5,693 nucleotides of DNA from Calditrichota bacterium (GTDB taxonomy: Bacteria; Calditrichota; Calditrichia; RBG-13-44-9; J075), in assembly GCA_024275555.1 (NCBI GenBank), contig JAJRYW010000296.1:1-5693 (forward strand). The letters are read 5' to 3'. The notes under the pieces are model-generated. The model did no database searches. It saw only the letters and a program-made list of their open reading frames with translations, and was not told where the DNA came from. Made by a program: the position numbers and the translations under genes. Below are positions 1-5,693 of this stretch, in pieces. Position 1 is the stretch's first letter; each line of letters begins with the position of its first letter.

Positions 1-57
1 CGGGATTCGTGGCAACGCCATCCCGCGCCAACGGCGCCACGTTGTGGTTGGGAAAAT
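1..57. repeat. GC-rich segment with overlapping inverted repeats at the left edge (identity unknown)
   Basis: The first ~57 bases are much richer in GC than the following 360 and contain several complementary arms. CGGGAT (1-6) can pair with ATCCCG (20-25). CGTGGC (8-13) can pair with GCCACG (36-41), and this stem extends through GCC (17-19) with GGC (33-35) across a three-base bulge. GGCGCC (33-38) is itself a palindrome. This looks like the end of a structured intergenic repeat or of an upstream transcription unit. All three forward frames are open from base 1, with stops at 57-59, 71-73 and 94-96, so the 3' end of an upstream gene cannot be excluded. None of these short peptides is recognisable. 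I see the arms directly; calling them a repeat family member is inference, because only one copy is in the window. Confidence 0.3.
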
Positions 58-126
58 GACAGTGGTTTTTTAAAGTTAATAATTACAGTTCTTTAAAAGG
101 TAATAAGGTCTATTGTTTTTCAACAG

Positions 127-158
127 TTTTCAGCGTTTCTCAGCGTCAAATTTTCAGC
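127..158 (+). promoter_or_regulatory. Phased TTTCAGC/CAGCGT direct repeats, possible regulator site
   Basis: CAGCGT occurs at 131-136 and again at 141-146, exactly 10 bases apart, which is about one helical turn. A wider TTTCAGC-like unit occurs three times (128-134, 138-144 with one change, 152-158). The array ends seven bases before a consensus -35-like TTGACA at 165-170. Direct repeats spaced by one turn next to a promoter are typical of transcription factor binding sites, so an operator is plausible. The sequence is AT-rich and the units are short, so chance is a real alternative. No known regulator consensus was recognised. Confidence 0.25.
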
Positions 159-164
159 TTGTGA

Positions 165-195
165 TTGACATTGGCAATAAAATGATAGCAACAAT
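165..195 (+). promoter_or_regulatory. Candidate promoter with TTGACA -35, weak -10
   Basis: TTGACA at 165-170 is a perfect sigma-70 -35 hexamer. The best -10 at a tolerable distance is AACAAT at 190-195, a 4/6 match after a long spacer of 19. With no good TATAAT at 16-18 bases, the call rests on the -35 alone. If real, it would give the peptidase operon a leader of over 200 bases. Confidence 0.25.
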
Positions 196-203
196 GATGC
201 AAC
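181..203 (+). repeat. Short imperfect tandem repeat (12 + 11 bp)
   Basis: AATGATAGCAAC (181-192) is followed immediately by AATGATGCAAC (193-203), the same unit with one base deleted. It overlaps the -10 region of the candidate promoter above. It may be a pair of half-sites for a regulator or a small slippage duplication. The function is unknown. Confidence 0.4.
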
Positions 204-240
204 CCGGCTTGAGGGACTGCAATGTTGTTTTTTGGGGCGG

Positions 241-253
241 CCGGATTTTCCGG
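241..253 (+). other. Small hairpin in the leader region
   Basis: CCGGA (241-245) and TCCGG (249-253) form a five-pair stem with a three-base loop; G240 and T254 could add a wobble pair. No T-run follows, so it is not an intrinsic terminator. CCGGT (250-254) can alternatively pair with ACCGG (291-295), so two mutually exclusive folds are possible. No riboswitch family was recognised. Confidence 0.25.
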
Positions 254-281
254 TAACCATTTGTTTTAGCATGATGATTAA

Positions 282-312
282 TTTACAGGAACCGGGCAGT
301 TTTTTGTAAAAT
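282..312 (+). promoter_or_regulatory. Candidate promoter closest to the peptidase operon
   Basis: TTTACA (282-287, 5/6 to TTGACA) precedes TAAAAT (307-312, 5/6 to TATAAT), with a spacer of 19, longer than the ideal 17. Transcription would begin near 319 and give a leader of about 107 bases before the first peptidase ATG. It has the better -10 of the two candidates upstream of the operon, but the spacer makes it uncertain, and the organism's sigma factor preferences are unknown. Confidence 0.3.
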
Positions 313-413
313 GATATTCATTTCGATTGCCAGACCTTATCTTTGCAGCCTGGAAGAACAAAACTATGAATCCTGAACAATTCATTTACAGCAATTACTT
401 AACCATTCTAATC

Positions 414-420
414 AAAGGAG
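414..420 (+). promoter_or_regulatory. Ribosome binding site that sets the start of the first peptidase gene
   Basis: AAAGGAG lies five bases before the ATG at 426. It decides the start: the in-frame upstream candidates, TTG at 327 and ATG at 366, have no purine-rich Shine-Dalgarno before them and would place about 20-33 extra residues ahead of an evident signal peptide. Confidence 0.85.
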
Positions 421-425
421 CGCTT

Positions 426-1772
426 ATGAAGAATGCCTGGCTTTGCGTAATTGTGCTGATCGGCGTGCTGAGCAGCGTAGTGCTGGGCGGGAGCAGTAAA
501 ATTCTCCCCTACCCGATTCACCAGAAACAACTCCCCAACGGGCTGAATATCGTCACGGTCCCGTTTGACAGCCCGGGGCTGGCGGCCTTTTTTATCGTCG
601 TGCGGGTCGGTTCCCGTAACGAGGTGGAAAAAGGAGTGACCGGATTTGCCCACTTTTTTGAACACATGATGTTCCGGGGCACCGATAAATATCCCAAGGA
701 AAAATACAGCGCCGTGCTGAAATCCATCGGCGCGGCGGCGAACGCCAACACCTCGTTGGACCGCACCGTTTATCACATGACCGGCAATGCGGAAAAGCTG
801 GAAACCATGTTCGAACTGGAAGCGGATCGCTTCCGGAATTTGAACTATTCCGAGCACGATTTTAAGACCGAGGCCGGGGCGGTGAAAGGCGAGTACACCA
901 ACAGCACCGCCAGCCCGTACGTGCGGCTGCGCGAGATGATGCTCAACACCGCTTTTGACAAGCACACCTACAAGCACACCACCATGGGCTTTTTGGAAGA
1001 TATTCTGGATATGCCCAACCAGTTTGAATATTCCAAGACGTTTTTTAACCGCTACTACCGTCCCGAGTATTGCACCGTTGTTGTGGTCGGCGATGTGACC
1101 CCGGAGAAGGTAAACCGGTTGGCGGAAAAGTATTTCGGGCAGTGGGAGCGGGGCCATTACCGGGCGGAAGTGCCGGTGGAGCCGCCCCAGAACGGGGTGC
1201 GTTATGTACACCTCCAAAACGGCAGCGTGCCCCCTTATTTCAGCCTCAATTTCAAGGGGCCGGCTTTCAGCGATCAGCAGATTGATATGCCGGCCCTGGA
1301 TGTGCTGGCGTCTATTCTCTTCTCGGAGACCTCGGATTTGTATAAAAAACTGGTCATCGAGGAGCAGAAAGTGCGCTTCCTGGCCGGCGGCGCCTTCGAT
1401 AGCCGCGATCCCAATCTCTTCTCCGTGCAGGCCTCGCTGATTAAAAAAGAGGATATGCAGTACGTCAAAGATGAGATTATGAAAGCCATCGAGGCTGTGA
1501 AAAAGGACGGCGTTGATCCGGCAAAACTTGCGGCGACCAAATCGCATCTCAAATACAGTTTTGCCATGAGCATCGACAATCCCACCGCCATCGCCAATTC
1601 CCTGAGCCACTATATCCAACTCACCGGCGATCCGGAATCACTCAACCGCCTTTATGCGCTCTATGACCGGGTCAGCGTGGAGGACCTGGAAACGGTTGCA
1701 GTGAAGTACCTGGTCGAAGACGGCTTAACTATTGCTACGATTTCACCGGACGCGGAAGGAGGTCTGAAATAA
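426..1772 (+). CDS. Exported M16 zinc peptidase, catalytic subunit
   Basis: A 448-residue peptidase of the pitrilysin/MPP family (M16, subfamily B size), predicted to act outside the cytoplasm. Residues 1 to about 22 form a signal peptide: Lys2, then a hydrophobic core ending in small residues; there is no lipobox Cys. The N-terminal M16 domain (about 38-185) carries the inverted zinc motif HFFEH: His76 and His80 bind zinc and Glu79 is the catalytic base. Glu156, 76 residues further, is the third ligand, with conserved Glu149 before it. NANT (106-109) and Asp112/Thr114/Tyr116 match the family substrate-binding strand. The second, non-catalytic M16 domain (about 205-385) lacks the usual Arg/Tyr pair: Val310 and Arg317 occupy those positions. 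Such a protein normally needs a partner, and the next gene, overlapping by one base, supplies the missing residues. The substrate is unknown; members degrade peptides or process precursors. Confidence 0.93.
   Translation: MKNAWLCVIVLIGVLSSVVLGGSSKILPYPIHQKQLPNGLNIVTVPFDSPGLAAFFIVVRVGSRNEVEKGVTGFAHFFEHMMFRGTDKYPKEKYSAVLKSIGAAANANTSLDRTVYHMTGNAEKLETMFELEADRFRNLNYSEHDFKTEAGAVKGEYTNSTASPYVRLREMMLNTAFDKHTYKHTTMGFLEDILDMPNQFEYSKTFFNRYYRPEYCTVVVVGDVTPEKVNRLAEKYFGQWERGHYRAEVPVEPPQNGVRYVHLQNGSVPPYFSLNFKGPAFSDQQIDMPALDVLASILFSETSDLYKKLVIEEQKVRFLAGGAFDSRDPNLFSVQASLIKKEDMQYVKDEIMKAIEAVKKDGVDPAKLAATKSHLKYSFAMSIDNPTAIANSLSHYIQLTGDPESLNRLYALYDRVSVEDLETVAVKYLVEDGLTIATISPDAEGGLK
1756..1763 (+). promoter_or_regulatory. 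Ribosome binding site inside the end of the first peptidase gene
   Basis: AAGGAGGT is a full anti-16S match eight bases before the ATG at 1772 and lies within the last codons of the upstream gene. With the TAATG stop/start overlap it indicates translational coupling and near-equal synthesis of the two subunits, as expected for a heterodimer. Confidence 0.85.
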
Positions 1773-3304
1773 TGAAAACCATACTTATATTCATGATGAT
1801 GATTGGATTTGCCATGGCCCGGGAAGTTGTGGAGCTGCCGCTGCCCAAGGCCAACAAGGTGGTAATAAAACTCATGTTCCGCAACGGTTCCATCTGCGAT
1901 CCGGCCGGCAAAGAAGGTTTAACATTTGCAACCGCCAATATGATTGCCCGGGGCGGAACCGGCGATTTAAGCTTTAGCGAGATTCAGGAAAAACTCTACC
2001 CGATGGCCGCATCCATCAGCGCCCAGGTAGACAAAGAAGTAACCATCTTCACCTTCCAGGTACCCACGGATTTCCTGGAGGAGTTTTATCCCATCGTGCG
2101 GGAGCTGGTGCTGCACCCGGCCTTTGCCGAGGCGGATTTCCGGCGGCTCAAGACCAATCAGCAAAATTATGTAGACCAGGTGATCCGGGCCTCTTCCGAT
2201 GAAGTCTACAGTAAAAAAGCATTGGAAGATTTGCTCTTCCGGGGCACGAACTATCAACACATGATCCAGGGAACCTCTGCCGGGGTGTCGGCGATTACCC
2301 TGGAGGATGTCAAATCACACTACCGGAAGTTCTTTACTCAAAAAAATTTAATGATCGGGCTGGCCGGGAATTATCCCGCTGATTTTTTAAAGCAGCTTCA
2401 GGCGGACCTAAAGGCCCTGCCGGATCAGCAGCCGGAGATTCCTGCTCCCGGAACGGCTCGTACTCCCAATGGGATCGAGGTGGAAATCGTCTCCAAAGAG
2501 AATGCCTTTGGCTCGGCTATTTTCACCGGCGCGCCGTTGCCAATCACCCGCGCCGACGACGACTTTGCCGCCCTGATGGTGGCCAATTCTTACATGGGCG
2601 AGCACCGCAAATCCTATGGCCAGCTTTATCAGAAAATCCGGGAAATCCGGTCGATGAACTACGGGGATTATACCTACATCGAATGGTACGACCGGGGACA
2701 CCGCTACCAGTTGCCTCCCTCCGGTGTGCCGCGGAGTTCCAACTACTGGGCAATCTGGATTCGGCCGGTGCAAATAGCCAAACAATTGCGGCAGCAGTAC
2801 CCGGAGCTGCAGGACATCCCGATCGGGCACGCCCATTTCGCGCTGCGCCTGGCCCTCCGCGAAATTGACAACTTGATCAAACAGGGCATCAGCCAGGAAG
2901 ATTTTGAAGCTGCACGCACTTTTTTGCGCAGCTACATCAAGCTCTACGCCCAGGGAGTCGCCGAGCAGTTGGGCTACCTGATGGACTCCCGTTTCTACGG
3001 GCGCAGCAATTATTTGCAGGAACTGGACCAGCTTCTGGCAAACGTTACCCGCGCTGATGTTAACCGGGCCATCCGCAAATACTGGCAAACCGAAAATATG
3101 TTTGTGGCCATCATCACCGACAAGAGCGAAGCCGAACCGCTGGCGGAAAGCCTGCGCAAGAATCTGCCTTCTCCGATGAGTTATTCCAATGTAGTCAAAG
3201 CCGGTTTGCCGGCGGACGTGTTGGCCGAGGATGAAGAAATTGCGGTGTACCCGCTCAACGTCGCTTCAGTTAAAATAATTGATTCGGCAAAGACGTTTCA
3301 ATAA
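1772..3304 (+). CDS. Exported M16-family protein without zinc site, probable partner subunit
   Basis: A 510-residue M16 homologue with a clear signal peptide (hydrophobic residues 4-14, likely cleavage after AMA at 16). Where the zinc motif should be, before a conserved GGT (61-63), it has ATANM (53-57), and the positions of the two downstream glutamates are Leu126 and Tyr133. It therefore cannot bind zinc as its neighbour does. In the second domain it has the substrate-binding pair missing from the neighbour: Arg290 and Tyr297 in LYQKIREIRSMNY. This is the pattern of the alpha/regulatory subunit in heterodimeric M16B proteases, so it most likely binds peptide substrates and completes the active chamber. 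It is longer than the usual 410-460 residues. Extra length lies after Tyr297 (about 300-350) and in a C-terminal tail (about 468-510) starting SPMSY. The alternative of an independent non-enzymatic role is less likely given the coupling. The start is fixed by the strong Shine-Dalgarno. Confidence 0.9.
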   Translation: MKTILIFMMMIGFAMAREVVELPLPKANKVVIKLMFRNGSICDPAGKEGLTFATANMIARGGTGDLSFSEIQEKLYPMAASISAQVDKEVTIFTFQVPTDFLEEFYPIVRELVLHPAFAEADFRRLKTNQQNYVDQVIRASSDEVYSKKALEDLLFRGTNYQHMIQGTSAGVSAITLEDVKSHYRKFFTQKNLMIGLAGNYPADFLKQLQADLKALPDQQPEIPAPGTARTPNGIEVEIVSKENAFGSAIFTGAPLPITRADDDFAALMVANSYMGEHRKSYGQLYQKIREIRSMNYGDYTYIEWYDRGHRYQLPPSGVPRSSNYWAIWIRPVQIAKQLRQQYPELQDIPIGHAHFALRLALREIDNLIKQGISQEDFEAARTFLRSYIKLYAQGVAEQLGYLMDSRFYGRSNYLQELDQLLANVTRADVNRAIRKYWQTENMFVAIITDKSEAEPLAESLRKNLPSPMSYSNVVKAGLPADVLAEDEEIAVYPLNVASVKIIDSAKTFQ

Positions 3305-3313
3305 CCTCTCCTT

Positions 3314-3353
3314 AGCAGTGGAAGGAGGCAACCTTCCACTGCTGTATTTTTTT
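3314..3353 (+). terminator. Rho-independent terminator after the peptidase operon
   Basis: AGCAGTGGAAGG (3314-3325) and CCTTCCACTGCT (3332-3343) form a perfect 12-pair stem around a six-base loop, followed after GTA by seven T residues (3347-3353). It starts nine bases after the stop codon of the second peptidase gene. It should end the operon and separate it from the kinase gene. The opposite strand has no comparable T-run directly after the stem, so it probably works in one direction. Confidence 0.93.
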
Positions 3354-3574
3354 AACCCCGAACTTACCAAAATTATTCTGAATACGTTTTTCTGGCCACA
3401 TTTGTCTTGTTGCGCAGAGAAACAATAACCGGCCTTTTCTTCCGGCGTGTTTTAATTTGTTTTTCCTTGAAACCTTATATTGCTCTCCTTACCTTTTTAC
3501 CAGACGCCCGGAAAACAACTTCTTCAGATATAGATTTCGTTCTCAATTCCCGCCCCAACATGGAGGTGGTGGAA
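3354..3574 (+). other. Intergenic spacer before the kinase gene, with a weak promoter candidate
   Basis: This AT- and pyrimidine-rich stretch has no credible gene on either strand. Since a terminator precedes it, it should hold the kinase promoter. TATATT at 3476-3481 is a 5/6 match to the -10 hexamer but has no good -35 at 16-18 bases upstream. TTGAAA at 3467-3472 is a fair -35, but the hexamer 17 bases later (TACCTT, 3490-3495) is poor. No single promoter can be chosen, and an activator-dependent or alternative-sigma promoter is possible. Confidence 0.3.
3562..3568 (+). promoter_or_regulatory. Ribosome binding site of the kinase gene
   Basis: GGAGGTG lies six bases before the ATG at 3575. 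An in-frame ATG at 3560 overlaps the site itself and has no Shine-Dalgarno upstream, so 3575 is the preferred start; using 3560 would add only five residues. Confidence 0.8.
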
Positions 3575-5693
3575 ATGAAAGAAAAGAAGTTATCCTACCC
3601 GGAGTTGCTCAAGCGCTATCAGGAACTAAGCAGACGCTATGAGAAACTTCGCAAGCAGCTTAAAACGCCTTCCCGGAAAAAACCCGGTTCTGCCGGCCCG
3701 ACGCGGGAACATGGACGGGAAGCGGCTCCGGCCCCGCCCCTTGCCGCCGACTCGCTGAGCAATACCAAGTACGAAGCAGTCATGCTGCAAAGTCCGGATT
3801 GTATTTTTCTGGTTGATTTAAACTCACGTCGAATTATTGAAGCCAACCCGGCCATGTGCCGGCTGCTCGGCTACTCGGCCGGCCAGTTGAGGCAAATGAA
3901 ATTGTACGATTTTATCGCCCATTCGCAAGCAGATGTTGACCGACAAATTCAGAAAATCACCAAAAGCGGTTCATCCTTTCTGGGCGAACGCACCTATCGG
4001 GATAAGGCCGGCGCGCTCATCCCGGTGGAAGTGCGGGTAAACCTGATCAACTTTGAAGAGCAGCAGGCCATGTGCGTAATTGCCCGGGATATCCGGGAGC
4101 GGAAGCAGGTCATCGAACAGCTCCGGGCCAGCCAGCGGCGCTACCAGGCTCTCCTCAACAATACGTTGGATATGATTTTTCTCCACTCCATCGATCAGGA
4201 ACGAATATTGGAAGCAAACTCGACCACCCTAGAATACCTGGGCTATCGGCGCGACGAATTATACCAGATGTTGCCCGTGGAGTTGGTCTCTCCGGAGTTG
4301 CGCTATCGCAGACCTGCTTTACGAAAAGAGCTTCTGGAGAACGGCTACATCCTTTTTGAAACGGTTTTTCTGTCCAAGCAGGGAGAGCGGATTCCCGTTG
4401 AAGTTAACGGCCATTTAATCGAGATGGACAACCAGCGCATCGTCATCTCAGTGGTTCGCCCCCTTAAATCCCGCTGGCTGGCCCGGCAGCAGCTTTACCG
4501 CCGGGATGCCATTCTCGAGGCGGTCAGCCTGGCGGCGGAGCAATTTATCACCGAGGCTTCCTGGCGGGAAACCATCTTGCCGGTCCTGGAGAAATTTGGC
4601 CGGGCTGCCCAGGCCAGCCGGGTGTACATTTTTCAGAAAATGGGGGAGGACCGGCAATCCTTTGTTGTCAGCCAAATTTTTGAATGGTGCGATGATGGGA
4701 TTGAACCCCAGATAGATAATCCGGCCCTTCAAAACGTGGAGATGTATTCGCAAGGCTATAAACGATGGGTGGAATTGCTGAAAAATCAGCGACCTATCTA
4801 CGGAATTGTTTCTGATTTTCCTGTGGATGAGATAGCAATACTGCAAGCGCAATCCATCAAATCTCTTGCCGTTTTCCCATTATTGGCGGAAAACCGGCTC
4901 TGGGGGTTCATCGGCTTCGACGACTGTCGCCAGGAGCGCCAATGGAGCCTGGCCGAGATAGAAGCGTTTAAAATCGCCTCGCGGATTCTGTCTGCGGCCA
5001 TCCAACACCAGGTATTGGAAGGACAGCGGCTGGCCCTGGAGCGGCAAATTCACGAGTCCCAGAGAATAGAAAGCCTGTACACCATGGCCGGCGGCGTCGC
5101 GCACGACTTCAACAACATTTTAACCACCATTCTGGGCAATGTCAGCCTGGCTTTAGAAGAGCCGTCTTTAACAGGGAACCTGCGCCAATTCCTGACCCAG
5201 ATCGAGACTTCCACGCAACGCGCCGCCGAGTTGAGCAGCCAGATGCTGGCCTATACCGGAAAAGGGAAGTATTTCCTGGAGGCGCTCTCGCTGAATGATG
5301 TTTTGAACGATCTGCGCAATTTTATCGCGGCAAGCGTGAGCAAAAAGGCCCGGCTCAGTTTTAAGTTGGCGCCCAACTTACCGAATATCTCGGCAGATAT
5401 TGCTCAATTGCGACAGGTGATCATGAATATCGTGGTGAACGCTTCGGAATCGTTGGGAGAGCAGCCCGGGACCATCGACATTACCACCGGGGAATATGAG
5501 CACAATGGAGAGAGCAGGGATGTTCATTATTTTGGAGAGAAAATGCACCCCGGGAAATATCTCTACTTTTCGGTAAAAGACAGCGGCTGCGGCATGCCCC
5601 GGGAGAAAATCAACAAGGTATTTGATCCGTATTTCAGCACCAAGTTTACCGGGCGGGGGTTGGGATTGGCGGTGGTGTTAGGCATTGTCAAAG
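3575..5693 (+). CDS. PAS-PAS-GAF sensor histidine kinase, cut off at the right edge
   Basis: The frame stays open from 3575 to the window end, giving 706 residues without a stop. Order: charged, probably coiled-coil N terminus (about 5-30); Pro/Ala-rich linker (31-60); PAS 1 (about 66-178, ending ARDIRERKQ as typical PAS domains do); PAS 2 (about 190-300); GAF-like domain (about 310-478); short helical linker; HisKA domain with phospho-acceptor His510 in GGVAHDFNN; and HATPase with N box (Asn618, Asn622), G1 box DSGCG (669-673), F box around FDPYFSTK (683-690) and G2 box GRGLGL (693-698). It should autophosphorylate on His510 in response to a ligand or redox signal sensed by PAS/GAF. No signal peptide or membrane helix is visible, so it is probably cytoplasmic. 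The HDFNN type of kinase often continues into a receiver domain; the sequence ends too early to tell. The signal and the response partner are unknown. Confidence 0.93.
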   Translation, partial: MKEKKLSYPELLKRYQELSRRYEKLRKQLKTPSRKKPGSAGPTREHGREAAPAPPLAADSLSNTKYEAVMLQSPDCIFLVDLNSRRIIEANPAMCRLLGYSAGQLRQMKLYDFIAHSQADVDRQIQKITKSGSSFLGERTYRDKAGALIPVEVRVNLINFEEQQAMCVIARDIRERKQVIEQLRASQRRYQALLNNTLDMIFLHSIDQERILEANSTTLEYLGYRRDELYQMLPVELVSPELRYRRPALRKELLENGYILFETVFLSKQGERIPVEVNGHLIEMDNQRIVISVVRPLKSRWLARQQLYRRDAILEAVSLAAEQFITEASWRETILPVLEKFGRAAQASRVYIFQKMGEDRQSFVVSQIFEWCDDGIEPQIDNPALQNVEMYSQGYKRWVELLKNQRPIYGIVSDFPVDEIAILQAQSIKSLAVFPLLAENRLWGFIGFDDCRQERQWSLAEIEAFKIASRILSAAIQHQVLEGQRLALERQIHESQRIESLYTMAGGVAHDFNNILTTILGNVSLALEEPSLTGNLRQFLTQIETSTQRAAELSSQMLAYTGKGKYFLEALSLNDVLNDLRNFIAASVSKKARLSFKLAPNLPNISADIAQLRQVIMNIVVNASESLGEQPGTIDITTGEYEHNGESRDVHYFGEKMHPGKYLYFSVKDSGCGMPREKINKVFDPYFSTKFTGRGLGLAVVLGIVK

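Noticed and set aside
171..190. Possible sigma-54 promoter (TTGG ... GC)
   Set aside because: The GG at 173-174 and GC at 188-189 are 13 bases apart, not the required 10.
311..376. Possible 21-codon leader peptide starting at ATG 311
   Set aside because: There is no ribosome binding site before it, and its start overlaps the candidate -10 box (307-312). It shows no run of regulatory codons.
327..425. N-terminal extension of the first peptidase gene from TTG 327 or ATG 366
   Set aside because: Neither start has a Shine-Dalgarno sequence, and the extension would bury the signal peptide that begins at 426, where AAAGGAG is well placed.
408..1619. Long open frame of 403 codons on the minus strand
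   Set aside because: It lies wholly antisense to the first M16 gene, whose family motifs are clear. The translation is rich in His, Gly and Arg with no recognisable domain, as expected for the complement of a GC-biased coding frame.
2408..3088. Open frame of 226 codons on the minus strand
   Set aside because: It is antisense to the second M16 gene, with no domain and no ribosome binding site that I could see; it is a compositional shadow.
3430..3446. CCGG/CCGG arms in the spacer before the kinase gene as a second terminator
   Set aside because: The stem is only about four pairs and lacks stability; the perfect hairpin at 3314-3353 already accounts for termination.
3457..3642. Open frame of 61 codons across the spacer and the kinase start
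   Set aside because: It overlaps the kinase start in another frame, has no Shine-Dalgarno, and gives a low-complexity, unrecognisable peptide.

Overview
The window looks like chromosomal DNA from a bacterium with moderate GC content. It has strong AGGAGG-type ribosome binding sites and intergenic stretches richer in AT than the genes. Two secreted zinc-peptidase-family proteins with cleavable signal peptides, and a large soluble sensor kinase, suggest a diderm bacterium. The style of the proteins resembles Calditrichota/KSB1-like or other FCB-group and deltaproteobacterial genomes. That placement is an impression from protein style; no taxonomic marker is present.

Layout, all on the + strand. 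Positions 1-425 are a leader region. The first ~57 bases are GC-rich and contain inverted repeats that continue off the left edge. The rest is AT-rich and holds short phased and tandem repeats and two candidate promoters. Positions 426-1772 and 1772-3304 are a translationally coupled pair of M16 (pitrilysin/MPP-type) peptidase genes that share one base (TAATG). A textbook intrinsic terminator (3314-3353) closes this operon. A pyrimidine- and AT-rich spacer follows to 3574, and then a sensor histidine kinase gene starts at 3575 and runs off the right edge.

How the genes work together. The first M16 protein has the full zinc-binding motif (HFFEH plus a distal Glu) but lacks the C-terminal Arg/Tyr substrate-binding pair. 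The second lacks every zinc ligand but has the Arg/Tyr pair. This is the division of labour known from heterodimeric M16B enzymes (mitochondrial processing peptidase beta/alpha and bacterial two-gene counterparts), so the two products very probably form one exported protease. The kinase has PAS-PAS-GAF-HisKA-HATPase architecture and no membrane segment in the visible part. It is a separate transcription unit and nothing in the sequence ties it functionally to the protease. I found no evidence of a new defence, mobile or CRISPR system here; the most notable point is the clean split of catalytic and substrate-binding motifs between the two peptidase genes.
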